Of a stretch of 64,000 bases of DNA, positions 8,593 to 17,623 are shown one piece after another. A model generated the notes under the pieces. That model saw only the letters and a list, made by a program, of their open reading frames with translations. It had not been told where the DNA came from and did no database searches. Position numbers and translations under genes: made by a program. Source of the stretch: Pseudotabrizicola sp. (lineage in GTDB: Bacteria > Pseudomonadota > Alphaproteobacteria > Rhodobacterales > Rhodobacteraceae); contig NZ_JAUXOV010000063.1 of NCBI RefSeq assembly GCF_030684215.1, forward strand, positions 1 through 64,000, written 5' to 3'. Position 1 is the first letter of the stretch. Each line of letters opens with the position of its first letter.

Positions 8593-9561
8593 ATGGAAAT
8601 CTCAGCCGCACCGCTGATCTACATCATGATCTTTGTCGCGGTCGTGGTGCTGGTCGAAGGCCTGTATCTGACCGTGTTCGGCAAATCCATCAGCATGGAC
8701 AGCCGCGTCAGCCGCCGTCTGGCCCTGATGCAAAAGAACGGTAACCGCGAACAGGTGCTGGAGCAGCTTCGCAAAGAGATGAGCCAGCATCTCTCGTCGC
8801 GCGGCATCCCGCTTTACTCGCTGCTGGCCGACAAGGCGCAAAAGGGCAACATCGCCTTTTCGCCAAAGCAGCTTATTGGCATCATGGCCCTTCTCAGCGT
8901 TTTTGCCTTTGTCGGCCTGACTGTGGGCACTGGGGTCAATACGCCTGTGCGCATCGCGATTGCGATCGTGATGGGGGTGGGTGGTGTTTACTTCTGGGTC
9001 AACAAAAAAGCCACGAAACGTGTCAGCATGATGGAAGATCAGCTGGCAGAAGCGGTGGAACTTATGGTCCGCTCCTTGCGTGTGGGCCACCCATTCGCCT
9101 CGGCCATCGGGATCGTCGCAAAAGAAGTGCCAGACCCGCTGGGCACCGAATTTGGCCTGATCGCAGATGAGGCGGCTTACGGGCGCAACGTCGCCGACAG
9201 TCTGAAATCCTTTGCCGAGCGTATGGACAATCAGGATCTTCGCTTTCTGGCCGTTGCGGTCGCCATTCAACAGCAATCGGGCGGCAACCTGGCTGAAATT
9301 CTGGAAGGTTTGGGCAAGGTTGTGCGCGCCCGCTACAAACTGTTCCGCCGGGTCAAGGCTATCACGGCCGAGGCAAAATGGTCGGGCGCGTTTCTGTCGG
9401 CCTTTCCGCTGTTTGCCTTGGTCGCCATCAACCTGATTGACCCGAACTATTACGAAGACGTCAAGGAAACCGCAGCTTTCGTGCCCGCAGGTATTTTTGT
9501 TGGTGTCATGCTGACCTTCAATATCATCTACATGAAAATCATGACGACGATCAAAGTCTGA
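8593..9561 (+). CDS. tadB: Tad inner-membrane protein TadB (T2SSF domain)
   Basis: GNLAEILEGLGKVVRARYKLFRRVKAITAEAKWSGAFLS; position after cpaF. Confidence 0.92.
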   Translation: MEISAAPLIYIMIFVAVVVLVEGLYLTVFGKSISMDSRVSRRLALMQKNGNREQVLEQLRKEMSQHLSSRGIPLYSLLADKAQKGNIAFSPKQLIGIMALLSVFAFVGLTVGTGVNTPVRIAIAIVMGVGGVYFWVNKKATKRVSMMEDQLAEAVELMVRSLRVGHPFASAIGIVAKEVPDPLGTEFGLIADEAAYGRNVADSLKSFAERMDNQDLRFLAVAVAIQQQSGGNLAEILEGLGKVVRARYKLFRRVKAITAEAKWSGAFLSAFPLFALVAINLIDPNYYEDVKETAAFVPAGIFVGVMLTFNIIYMKIMTTIKV

Positions 9562-9569
9562 GGCAGACC

Positions 9570-10547
9570 ATGCAAATCATTGAAAAAATCGAGGCTATGC
9601 TAACCGACTTTCTGGGCCCTATGGGCCCGCTTCTGGCGCTTGGTGGCGTCGGCCTTATGTTGATCATCTTCGCCCTTCCGACGATGCTGAAAAAGCAAAA
9701 AGACCCGCTTGAAGGGATCCGTGCCCTGCGCACCGGCAAAACCAGCGTGGTGGAAAAACTTCGCCGCGGCGGGCCTTCCAAAGCGGACAAGCTGGAACGC
9801 TTTGCAACCTATCTGGAACCCCAAAGCGCCGAGGAGCTGTCGGCCACCAAGATGAAACTGTTGCGTGCGGGCTATCGCGGCAAAGGTGCCGTGCGTGTGT
9901 TTCACTTTTCACAATTCGCGCTGGGAATTGGCGTTTTGATCCTGGGCTTGCTCTATGCCCTTCTGAAATCAACGCAGACCGAGATGACGACGCAAACGAT
10001 GGTCATGTACACCATCCTGCCGGCCGCCATCGGGTATTATGCCCCGGTCTACTGGGTCACCCGCCGCGTCGCCATGCGGCAGCAGGAAATCACCGATGGC
10101 TTCCCTGACGCGCTCGACATGATGCTGGTCTGCGTGGAGGCCGGGCAATCGCTGGACCAATCCATCATCCGCGTCGGCAACGAGGCCCGCAACGGCTATC
10201 CCGCGCTGGCCGAAGAGTTTGAAACGGTCGCCCAAGAGGTCAAGGCCGGCAAAGAGCGCATCACGGTTCTGCGCGATCTGTCCGAGCGGGTCGGCCTCCC
10301 CGATATTACCTCTTTCGTGACCACGCTGATCCAGTCCGCCAGCTTCGGCACCTCGATTGCCGATGCGCTGCGGGTCTATTCCGCGGAAATGCGTGACAAA
10401 CGGATCATGCGCGCCGAAGAAAAGGCCAACACGATCCCCACAAAGCTGACTTTGGGCACAATGCTCTTCACCCTGCCGCCGCTTCTGGTTATTCTGATCG
10501 GACCCTCTCTTGCCAAATTCGGGTCACAGATGGGGGGTGGAGGCTGA
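9570..10547 (+). CDS. tadC: Tad inner-membrane protein TadC (T2SSF domain)
   Basis: GFPDALDMMLVCVEAGQSLDQSI...TSFVTTLIQSASFGTSIADALRVYSAEMRDKRIMRAEEKAN. Confidence 0.92.
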   Translation: MQIIEKIEAMLTDFLGPMGPLLALGGVGLMLIIFALPTMLKKQKDPLEGIRALRTGKTSVVEKLRRGGPSKADKLERFATYLEPQSAEELSATKMKLLRAGYRGKGAVRVFHFSQFALGIGVLILGLLYALLKSTQTEMTTQTMVMYTILPAAIGYYAPVYWVTRRVAMRQQEITDGFPDALDMMLVCVEAGQSLDQSIIRVGNEARNGYPALAEEFETVAQEVKAGKERITVLRDLSERVGLPDITSFVTTLIQSASFGTSIADALRVYSAEMRDKRIMRAEEKANTIPTKLTLGTMLFTLPPLLVILIGPSLAKFGSQMGGGG

Positions 10548-11136
10548 GATTCCGCAGACCCGTTTTTCTTCTGGCCTCGCGCTGGGCCTGATATTCTGCC
10601 TCGCCGCCTGTGACTCTACGGGCGGCGCTGGGCTTTTTGGCGGACAGAGTGGCCCGCGCGAAACCGCTTTCGGCGTCAACCCACGCGAGCAATCCGTCGA
10701 TGGCCTGATTGTCGGCCACCGGCTGATGGCGGCAGCCGAATACGATCTGGCGCTCAATGCCTATTTGCGCGCCGCGGGTGAACAGGGCTTTACCGTCGAT
10801 GTACTGTCCGCGCTTGGCTCTGCCAATCTTCATCTGGGGCGGCTTAACCAAGCTGAAAAGCTGCTGCGCGATGCGGTGAAAGAGGACCCCAACTTTGTAC
10901 CTGCGCTGAACAACCTTGGTGTTGTGCTGATGGAACGAGGCAATTACGGCGAGGCAAGGTTGTTTTTCCAGCGTGCCTTTGCTGCAGATAGTGGCCAAAC
11001 GGACATGATCCGCGAAAACCTGATGCGCGCCATCGCAAAAAGCCAAGATGCCGTGTATGTTGAACCCGAGGAAACATCACGGTTCACCCTCGTTCGGCGC
11101 GGCTACAGCACCTATGAATTGCTGTCCGAACTGTAA
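10537..11136 (+). CDS. TadD-like TPR lipoprotein (start uncertain; ORF track gives 10510, GTG at 10537 possible)
   Basis: LGLIFCLAACDSTGG lipobox; TPR-like YDLALNAYLRAAGEQGF...ALNNLGVVLMERGNYGEARLFFQRAF; overlaps tadC 3' end. Confidence 0.78.
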   Translation: MEAEIPQTRFSSGLALGLIFCLAACDSTGGAGLFGGQSGPRETAFGVNPREQSVDGLIVGHRLMAAAEYDLALNAYLRAAGEQGFTVDVLSALGSANLHLGRLNQAEKLLRDAVKEDPNFVPALNNLGVVLMERGNYGEARLFFQRAFAADSGQTDMIRENLMRAIAKSQDAVYVEPEETSRFTLVRRGYSTYELLSEL

Positions 11137-11173
11137 CGCGGCAAGGGCCGGAGCAGTCAAAGAGGACGCATAA

Positions 11174-12019
11174 ATGCGCCGACCGATCGTTGTGGCACTG
11201 TGCCTTTCCGGCGCGGTTACCCTAAGTGCTTGTCAAAGATCCCCCGATGCCGAAGTGCAACGCGCGTTGAAAGACGTGAATGTGATCGACGAATCCAACC
11301 TTTCAGACATTATGTTGACCGTGGGCGACCCCGAAGAAGCCGTGAGCTACTTCCAGCGCACTGCCGAGCAGAACCCCGACCGGATTGACCTGAAACGCGG
11401 GCTCGCCAAGTCGCTGGTTCGTGCAGGTCGTCCGACCGAAGCCGCCGCCGTTTGGCGCACGGTCGTCGCCCATCCGCAGGTCACCAATGATGACCGCGTG
11501 TCGCTGGCAGATGCCCTGATCCGCGCGAACGAATGGTCGGCCGCCGAGGCCGAGTTGAACAAGGTTCCGCCCACGCACGAAACCTTTGAACGCTACCGGC
11601 TTGAGGCAATGGTCGCCGACAGCAAGAAGAACTGGAAAAAGGCCGACAGCTTTTATGAAATCGCCGCTGGCCTGACCACCAAGCCGTCAGGCGTGCTGAA
11701 CAACTGGGGCTTTTCCAAGCTGACCCGTGGCGATGCACCGGGGGCGGAAAAGCTGTTCGTGCAAGCGCTGACATATGACCCGACCATGTTCACCACCAAG
11801 AACAACCTTGTTCTGGCACGTGGCGCACAGCGCAAATACGAACTGCCTGTGGTCAAGATGAGCCAGTCGGAAAAGGCTGAATTGCTGTATACGATGGCGC
11901 TGACCGCCATCAAACAAGGCGACGTCAGCACCGGCAAACAACTGCTGCGCGAGGCGGTCGAAACCCACCCGCAGCACTTTGAAACCGCCGCCCGCGCGCT
12001 GGCCGCACTTGAGGCGTAA
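11174..12019 (+). CDS. Second TadD-like TPR lipoprotein
   Basis: MRRPIVVALCLSGAVTLSACQRSPDAE lipobox; TPR repeats. Confidence 0.8.
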   Translation: MRRPIVVALCLSGAVTLSACQRSPDAEVQRALKDVNVIDESNLSDIMLTVGDPEEAVSYFQRTAEQNPDRIDLKRGLAKSLVRAGRPTEAAAVWRTVVAHPQVTNDDRVSLADALIRANEWSAAEAELNKVPPTHETFERYRLEAMVADSKKNWKKADSFYEIAAGLTTKPSGVLNNWGFSKLTRGDAPGAEKLFVQALTYDPTMFTTKNNLVLARGAQRKYELPVVKMSQSEKAELLYTMALTAIKQGDVSTGKQLLREAVETHPQHFETAARALAALEA

Positions 12020-12022
12020 GAC

Positions 12023-12550
12023 ATGGTATTTCCTACACTTACGCCGCTGACCGCCGGCGCGGCCATTGCGTTTTTGCCCTTTGCGCTGTTCATCGGCGGT
12101 TGGGTTGCATGGTCTGACATGAAGTTCATGAAAATCCCCAACAAGACCATGATCGCCCTTCTGGGCGTCTGGTTGGTGGTGGGTCTGGGCGCCGTCTTCC
12201 TGACCGGGCTGTCGCTGCAATCCTGGCTTTGGGGTTGGGCGCTGGCAGCCATTACGCTGGTTATTGGATTTTTGGCCAATGCCTTACGGCTTGTGGGTGG
12301 CGGGGATGCAAAATTTGCGACCGCCATGGCACCGTTTTTCGTTGGCACCGACTGGCGTACCATTTTTGTCATCGCCGCAAGTTGCCTGATCGGTGCCTTT
12401 GTCGTGCATCGCATCATCCGCAACATCGGCCCCATCCGCCGCGCAAGCCCGGATTGGATCAGCTGGACCAGCAATGACTTCCCAATGGGTCTGGCCCTTG
12501 CAGGGACACTTATTTTCCATCTTTTGCTCACAATTTCGGGTGCATTCTAA
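12023..12550 (+). CDS. cpaA: Prepilin peptidase CpaA/TadV (A24 family)
   Basis: WVAWSDMKFMKIPNKTM and VGGGDAKFATAMAPF (GxGD-type motif), multiple TM segments. Confidence 0.87.
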   Translation: MVFPTLTPLTAGAAIAFLPFALFIGGWVAWSDMKFMKIPNKTMIALLGVWLVVGLGAVFLTGLSLQSWLWGWALAAITLVIGFLANALRLVGGGDAKFATAMAPFFVGTDWRTIFVIAASCLIGAFVVHRIIRNIGPIRRASPDWISWTSNDFPMGLALAGTLIFHLLLTISGAF

Positions 12551-12622
12551 GGCAAGATATTGGCCAAGGGGCGGATTGCGTTGCAAACCGCCCTTCCCCG
12601 CCCTTGAACCAGAGTGTCTTGA

Positions 12623-13936
12623 ATGAACATGCCGATCACCCCGAATGTGACAGCCCCTCCGGCCCCCAAGTCGCTCGAGCAAACCGGCCTGTCGCTGGTG
12701 ATGATGCGGGACATTCTGCTGAAGACCATCTTCCGTATGAACATTGACCTTGTGTCAGACATCAGCCGCGTCATCGCACTGTCGCCGCAGTTGACACAGC
12801 AACTGATCGACATTGCGCGCGGCCAAAAGCTGATTGAAGCGACCGGCACCCTGCATGCCACCTCTGGCAACGAAATGGGCTATCAGCTGACCGACAGCGG
12901 CAAGGCGCGTGCGCTGGATGCGCTGTCGCAATCGGAATATTTCGGGTCGATGCCCGTGCCGCTGGCGTCATATGCCGAACAAATGAAGCGCCAATCGGTG
13001 CGTGATATCCGACTGACCCGCGAACAGCTTGTGGGGTCCATGGGCCACCTGATCCTGCCGCCGGATCTTTTGGGCAACCTCGGTCCCGCCATCACATCCG
13101 GGCGGTCGATCTTGCTATATGGCCCACCCGGCAACGGTAAGTCCTCTATCTCGAATGGCATCCGCGCGGCGATGGGCGATAAAATCTATATCCCGCGGGC
13201 GATCGAATATTCCGGTCAGGTCATCACCGTTTATGATCCGATTGTGCATTCCGCTGCCGAAGAGTCGGTCGATGACCCCAGTTCGCTGCGCCGCACTTCG
13301 GGCCGGTTTGACACTCGCTATGTCTATTGCGAACGCCCGACCGTGATCACGGGCGGCGAACTTACGCTCGACATGCTGGATCTGAAATACAACCCGGTCG
13401 CGCGGACCTATCAGGCGCCGCTGCAGCTGAAAGCGTCTGGCGGCATCTTCATCGTGGATGACCTTGGCCGTCAGGCAGAATCGCCGCAAAAGCTGGTCAA
13501 CCGCTGGATTGTGCCGCTGGAAGAAGCGCGCGATATTCTGTCGCTGCAATCGGGCGAGAAATTCACCGTGCCGTTTGACACGCTGGTCATCTTCTCAACC
13601 AACTTCCACCCGAACGAGATTTTCGATGGGGCGGCCCTGCGGCGTATCTTCTTCAAGATCAAGGTCGATGGTCCCAATCAGGAAATGTTCCTGAAAATCT
13701 TTGCCATGGTCGCCCGCAAGAAAAAGATGCCGCTGGACGAAGCGACGCTAATTCACATGCTGAAAACCAAATATCCCACCATCCAGAACAATTTTGCGAA
13801 CTATCAGCCGACATTTCTGATCGATCAGATGATCGCGATTTGCGAGTTTGAGGGCATTCCCTATCAGATGCGCCCCGACCTGATTGACCGCGCATGGGGC
13901 AACATGTTCGTGCGTGATGAGGCGATCGCCCGCTAG
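12623..13936 (+). CDS. AAA+ ATPase of unknown function at the 3' end of the Tad locus
   Basis: Walker A LLYGPPGNGKSSI, Walker B GGIFIVDDLGRQ, sensor-like VIFSTNFHPNEIFDGAALRRIFF; same strand after cpaA. Confidence 0.8.
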   Translation: MNMPITPNVTAPPAPKSLEQTGLSLVMMRDILLKTIFRMNIDLVSDISRVIALSPQLTQQLIDIARGQKLIEATGTLHATSGNEMGYQLTDSGKARALDALSQSEYFGSMPVPLASYAEQMKRQSVRDIRLTREQLVGSMGHLILPPDLLGNLGPAITSGRSILLYGPPGNGKSSISNGIRAAMGDKIYIPRAIEYSGQVITVYDPIVHSAAEESVDDPSSLRRTSGRFDTRYVYCERPTVITGGELTLDMLDLKYNPVARTYQAPLQLKASGGIFIVDDLGRQAESPQKLVNRWIVPLEEARDILSLQSGEKFTVPFDTLVIFSTNFHPNEIFDGAALRRIFFKIKVDGPNQEMFLKIFAMVARKKKMPLDEATLIHMLKTKYPTIQNNFANYQPTFLIDQMIAICEFEGIPYQMRPDLIDRAWGNMFVRDEAIAR

Positions 13937-13948
13937 ACAATCTGGGCG

Positions 13949-14503
13949 TCAGGCAAAGCGCCGGACGCCCTGTTCGGTCACGATCATATCCAGCCGTTGA
14001 TCGGTGGCATCAATCGGCACCTCGGCCACCTCTTGCGCAGCAAAGGCAAAGCCTATTGCCAGCACCGGACCCCGCGCGCGCAACCCTTCCAGCGTGCGGT
14101 CATAGAACCCGCCGCCATAGCCCAACCGATAGCCGCGGGCATCAAACGCCAGCAGCGGCACGATCAGCACCTCCGGCTCCAGCCAGGCGCCGTCTGCCGG
14201 GATCAGCGCACCAAACGCGCCCGCCACCATCGCGCACCCCGGCGACCATTCCCGGAACCGGAGCGCCTGAGCAGGCCCCATGATCACCGGCACCCCAACT
14301 GCCCCCTGATGCGCGGCCATCGCGGGAAGCGGGTCAATCTCGGTCCGCATCGGCATATAGCCCGACAGCACCGCGCCCCGATTGCCTGCCAGCACATCAG
14401 CCAGCAATTCCGCCGCTTGGCCCTGGCCTGCAGCAAAGGCCGCCTTGCGCACGGCAAAGGCCGTTTTGCGGGCAGCAGCCTTGTCACCCTGCTCCCCGCT
14501 CAT
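13949..14503 (-). CDS. 5-formyltetrahydrofolate cyclo-ligase
   Basis: AFDARGYRLGYGGGFYDRTL motif. Confidence 0.88.
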   Translation of the reverse strand: MSGEQGDKAAARKTAFAVRKAAFAAGQGQAAELLADVLAGNRGAVLSGYMPMRTEIDPLPAMAAHQGAVGVPVIMGPAQALRFREWSPGCAMVAGAFGALIPADGAWLEPEVLIVPLLAFDARGYRLGYGGGFYDRTLEGLRARGPVLAIGFAFAAQEVAEVPIDATDQRLDMIVTEQGVRRFA

Positions 14504-15870
14504 AAAAGCACCAGCGTGGCCAACCCGAGAAAGGCAAAGAACCCCATCACATCAGTCAACGTTGTCACAAAAGTTCCAGACGCCAAGGCCGGGTCCAGAC
14601 CCATCCGGTTCAGAGAAAGCGGCACCAACACCCCCCCAAGTGCGGCCACCACCTGATTGACCATCATCGCCGAGGCCAGCACAAGACCAAGCCGCCAATC
14701 CCCGAACAAGAACGTTCCTGCCAGACCCAGCACCAACGCCAACCCCAGCCCATTCAACAACCCTGCGCCCAGTTCACGAAACACAACCCGCTTTGCGTTT
14801 GACGCGGTCAGATCGCGTGTCGCCAAGGCGCGAACAGCCACCGCCAGCGATTGCGTCCCCGCAATCCCACCCGTCGAGGCCACGATCGGCATCAAAGCCG
14901 CAAGCACCACAATCGCCTCAATTGTCGCTTCGAATCGCGAGATCACCATGGCTGACAGCGACGCGGTCAAAAGGTTTATCATCAGCCAGGGCAACCGCCC
15001 CCGCGCCGTTTCCACCGCACCATCCGAGACGCTGGATTCGTCATTCACGCCTGCCAGACGCAACATGTCCTCCTGATGCTCCTCATCCAGGACGTTCATC
15101 GCGTCATCAATCGTGATCACACCCACCAAACGACCATGTTCATCCACAACCGGACAGGAAATCAGGTGATACTGGTTGAACAGATAGGCCACGTCCGCCT
15201 CTGGCTCTGTTGCCTTGATCGTGCGGAAGCTTTCCTCAACAATCGCCATCAGCCCGACGTCGCGCCGCGCTGACAACAACCGCCCCAGTGTAACATAAGA
15301 CACCGGCTTCATGCGCGGATCGACCAGAATGACATGGTAGAACTGGTCCGGCAGCCAGTCGACACTGCGCAGATGGTCAATCATTTCGCCCACGGTCCAA
15401 TGCTCGGGGGCGGTCACCACCTCGCGCTGCATCAGGCGCCCGGCGGAATACTCAGGATATGCAAGCGCCTGTTCGACCGCCAAACGATCTGCCGAATTCA
15501 GCGTCGACAGGATCGCCTCTTGCGCGGGCTCCTCCAGATCTTCAAGAATATCAACGACATCGTCTGTATCCAGATCGCGCATTGCTTCGGCGACAACCGA
15601 AGGCGGCAAGGATTCGATCACCTCCTCGCGGATCGAATCCGAAATCTCAGACAAGATGTCGCCGTCAATCTCGCCCGACCACATCGTCAGCAATTGCCGC
15701 CGATCCTCACCGCGGATCTGCTCCAACAGGTCGGCCACGTCAGCGGCGTGCAGCGGCTCCAACAGACGCTTCAATTCAACGGTATCGCCAGCTGCAACCG
15801 CCGTCAGAATCGACGCCACGCGGCGCGTATCCAGCCCGTCTCTTTCGTCTATGCGCGCATTATCTGCCAT
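14500..15870 (-). CDS. mgtE: Magnesium transporter MgtE
   Basis: N-domain LHAADVADLLEQI, CBS domains, C-terminal TM region with GIAGTQSLAVAVRALA. Confidence 0.92.
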   Translation of the reverse strand: MADNARIDERDGLDTRRVASILTAVAAGDTVELKRLLEPLHAADVADLLEQIRGEDRRQLLTMWSGEIDGDILSEISDSIREEVIESLPPSVVAEAMRDLDTDDVVDILEDLEEPAQEAILSTLNSADRLAVEQALAYPEYSAGRLMQREVVTAPEHWTVGEMIDHLRSVDWLPDQFYHVILVDPRMKPVSYVTLGRLLSARRDVGLMAIVEESFRTIKATEPEADVAYLFNQYHLISCPVVDEHGRLVGVITIDDAMNVLDEEHQEDMLRLAGVNDESSVSDGAVETARGRLPWLMINLLTASLSAMVISRFEATIEAIVVLAALMPIVASTGGIAGTQSLAVAVRALATRDLTASNAKRVVFRELGAGLLNGLGLALVLGLAGTFLFGDWRLGLVLASAMMVNQVVAALGGVLVPLSLNRMGLDPALASGTFVTTLTDVMGFFAFLGLATLVLL

Positions 15871-15990
15871 GCCTACCCCGCTTGATTACCCCAACACTAG
15901 CGAAAGCTGTTTCCGGCAAACAGGGGGCACCTCGCAAATTTACCCAAAGGATGAAAGACGATAGGTTGCGTCTGTGAGAAGGGGACCAAG

Positions 15991-17286
15991 ATGACCGAAC
16001 TTTTGCTGGGCCAGGTGCTGCACTTCACTGCCGATCCGTTTGAACAGGGGCTTACCGCCGCCTGTCTGGATGAAGCGCTGGTGATTGAGGGCGGCCGCAT
16101 CATTGCCGTAGGCCCCGCCGACGCGCTGCGCCGCCAGCACCCACAGGCCCGCGTGACCGACTATGGCCGCGCCCTGATCAGTGCCGGGTTTGTCGATGCC
16201 CATGTGCATTACCCACAAACCGCGATCATCGCCTCTTGGGGCAAGCGCCTGATCGACTGGCTGAACAGCTATACCTTCCCCGAAGAAATGCGCTTTTCGA
16301 ACCTTCCTTACGCGCAAGCGGTGGCAAACCGCTATTTCGACCTGACAGTTTCGAACGGAACCACCTCGGTCTGCTCTTATTGCACCATCCACCCCGAAAG
16401 CGTCGATGCCTTCTTCACCGCAGCTGCCACGCGCAACCAGCGCGTCTGGGCAGGAAAAACCTGCATGGACCGCAATGCGCCCGAAGGCCTGCGCGACACC
16501 CCGCAATCCGCCTACGACGACAGCAAAGCTTTGCTGGGTAAGTGGCACGCACAGGGTCGTGCATCCTATGTCATCACCCCGCGGTTTTCGCCCACTTCCA
16601 CGCCCGAACAGCTGCACGCCCTCGGCACGCTCTGGCGCGAACACCCCGATTGCCTGATGCAAACCCACCTGTCAGAGCAAACAGACGAAATCGCTTGGGT
16701 CAAAGACCTGTTCCCCCAGTCGCGCGACTATCTCGATACTTATGAGGCACAGGGCCTGTTGCGCGAAGGCGCGATCTACGGCCACGCCATTCATCTGACG
16801 CCGCGCGAAAAAGCCCGCCTGAAGGAAGCCGGAGCCAGCCTGATCCACTGCCCGACCTCCAACACCTTCATCGGCTCGGGCCTGTTTGACATGGGCGGGC
16901 TAAAGGCGGCAGGCCAGCGCATTGGCCTTGCGACCGACACCGGTGGAGGATCGTCGTTTTCGATGCTGCGCACGATGGCTGCGGCCTATGAGGTCGGCCA
17001 ACTTGCGGGCCGCGCCCTGCATCCGGCGGAACTGTGGTGGCTGGCAACCCAAGGTTCCGCCCGCGCGCTGCACGCTGATCACCAGATCGGCAACATCGCG
17101 CCGGGGATGGAGGCGGATCTGGTCGTCGTCGATCTCGCCTCAACCGCTGCCATCGAACAAGCAACCCGCCGCGCCGCTGATATCTGGCAGGCGCTATTCC
17201 CAACCATCATGATGGGCGACGACCGCGCCATCCGCGCGACATGGGTGGCGGGGGCCTGCGTTCACGGGCAGCAGATCGGGGCTTAA
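15991..17286 (+). CDS. guaD: Guanine deaminase
   Basis: SAGFVDAHVHYPQTAIIASWGKRLIDWLNSYTFPEE; MQTHLSEQTDEIAWV; GLATDTGGGSSFSMLRTMAAAYEV. Confidence 0.92.
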   Translation: MTELLLGQVLHFTADPFEQGLTAACLDEALVIEGGRIIAVGPADALRRQHPQARVTDYGRALISAGFVDAHVHYPQTAIIASWGKRLIDWLNSYTFPEEMRFSNLPYAQAVANRYFDLTVSNGTTSVCSYCTIHPESVDAFFTAAATRNQRVWAGKTCMDRNAPEGLRDTPQSAYDDSKALLGKWHAQGRASYVITPRFSPTSTPEQLHALGTLWREHPDCLMQTHLSEQTDEIAWVKDLFPQSRDYLDTYEAQGLLREGAIYGHAIHLTPREKARLKEAGASLIHCPTSNTFIGSGLFDMGGLKAAGQRIGLATDTGGGSSFSMLRTMAAAYEVGQLAGRALHPAELWWLATQGSARALHADHQIGNIAPGMEADLVVVDLASTAAIEQATRRAADIWQALFPTIMMGDDRAIRATWVAGACVHGQQIGA

Positions 17287-17292
17287 ACCCAC

Positions 17293-17622
17293 TCAGTCAA
17301 AGCCGAATTCCCAGCCATCGGGCAGGAAATCATAGGCCACGCCAATCTCGCTCACCTTGCGCTCCTCCTCCCAGATCGCCTCTGGGGTGATGCGCAAGGG
17401 GGCCTTGGTGGTTACAATAAGCGTCTCGCCTTCCTTGTCGCGCTCGGTGGCAAAACCCTTGGCCTGCAATGCTTTTTCACACACCTTCCAGTTCGCCTCA
17501 TCGCTTTCTGCCAGCAAATAGAACTCCACCACCGACATCTGCGGCAGCGTGGCGCCACCCTTTTTCATCTCAGCGAAACTGTCAAAGGTCTCGCGCTGCT
17601 GCGCCTCAAAATCATGTGACAT
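17293..17622 (-). CDS. RraB-family (regulator of RNase E activity B) protein
   Basis: QQRETFDSFAEMKKGGATLPQMSVVEFYLLAESDEANWKVCEKALQAKGFATERDKEGETLIVTTKAPL. Confidence 0.75.
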   Translation of the reverse strand: MSHDFEAQQRETFDSFAEMKKGGATLPQMSVVEFYLLAESDEANWKVCEKALQAKGFATERDKEGETLIVTTKAPLRITPEAIWEEERKVSEIGVAYDFLPDGWEFGFD

Positions 17623-17623
17623 A

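Noticed and set aside
12623-13936. AAA+ ATPase considered as part of an anti-phage defence system
   Set aside because: Context is a pilus locus; no nuclease, methylase or other defence partner nearby.
13936-13949. 6S RNA next to the 5-formyl-THF cyclo-ligase gene (as in E. coli ssrS-ygfA)
   Set aside because: Flanking genes overlap or leave only ~12 bp, so there is no room for the RNA here.
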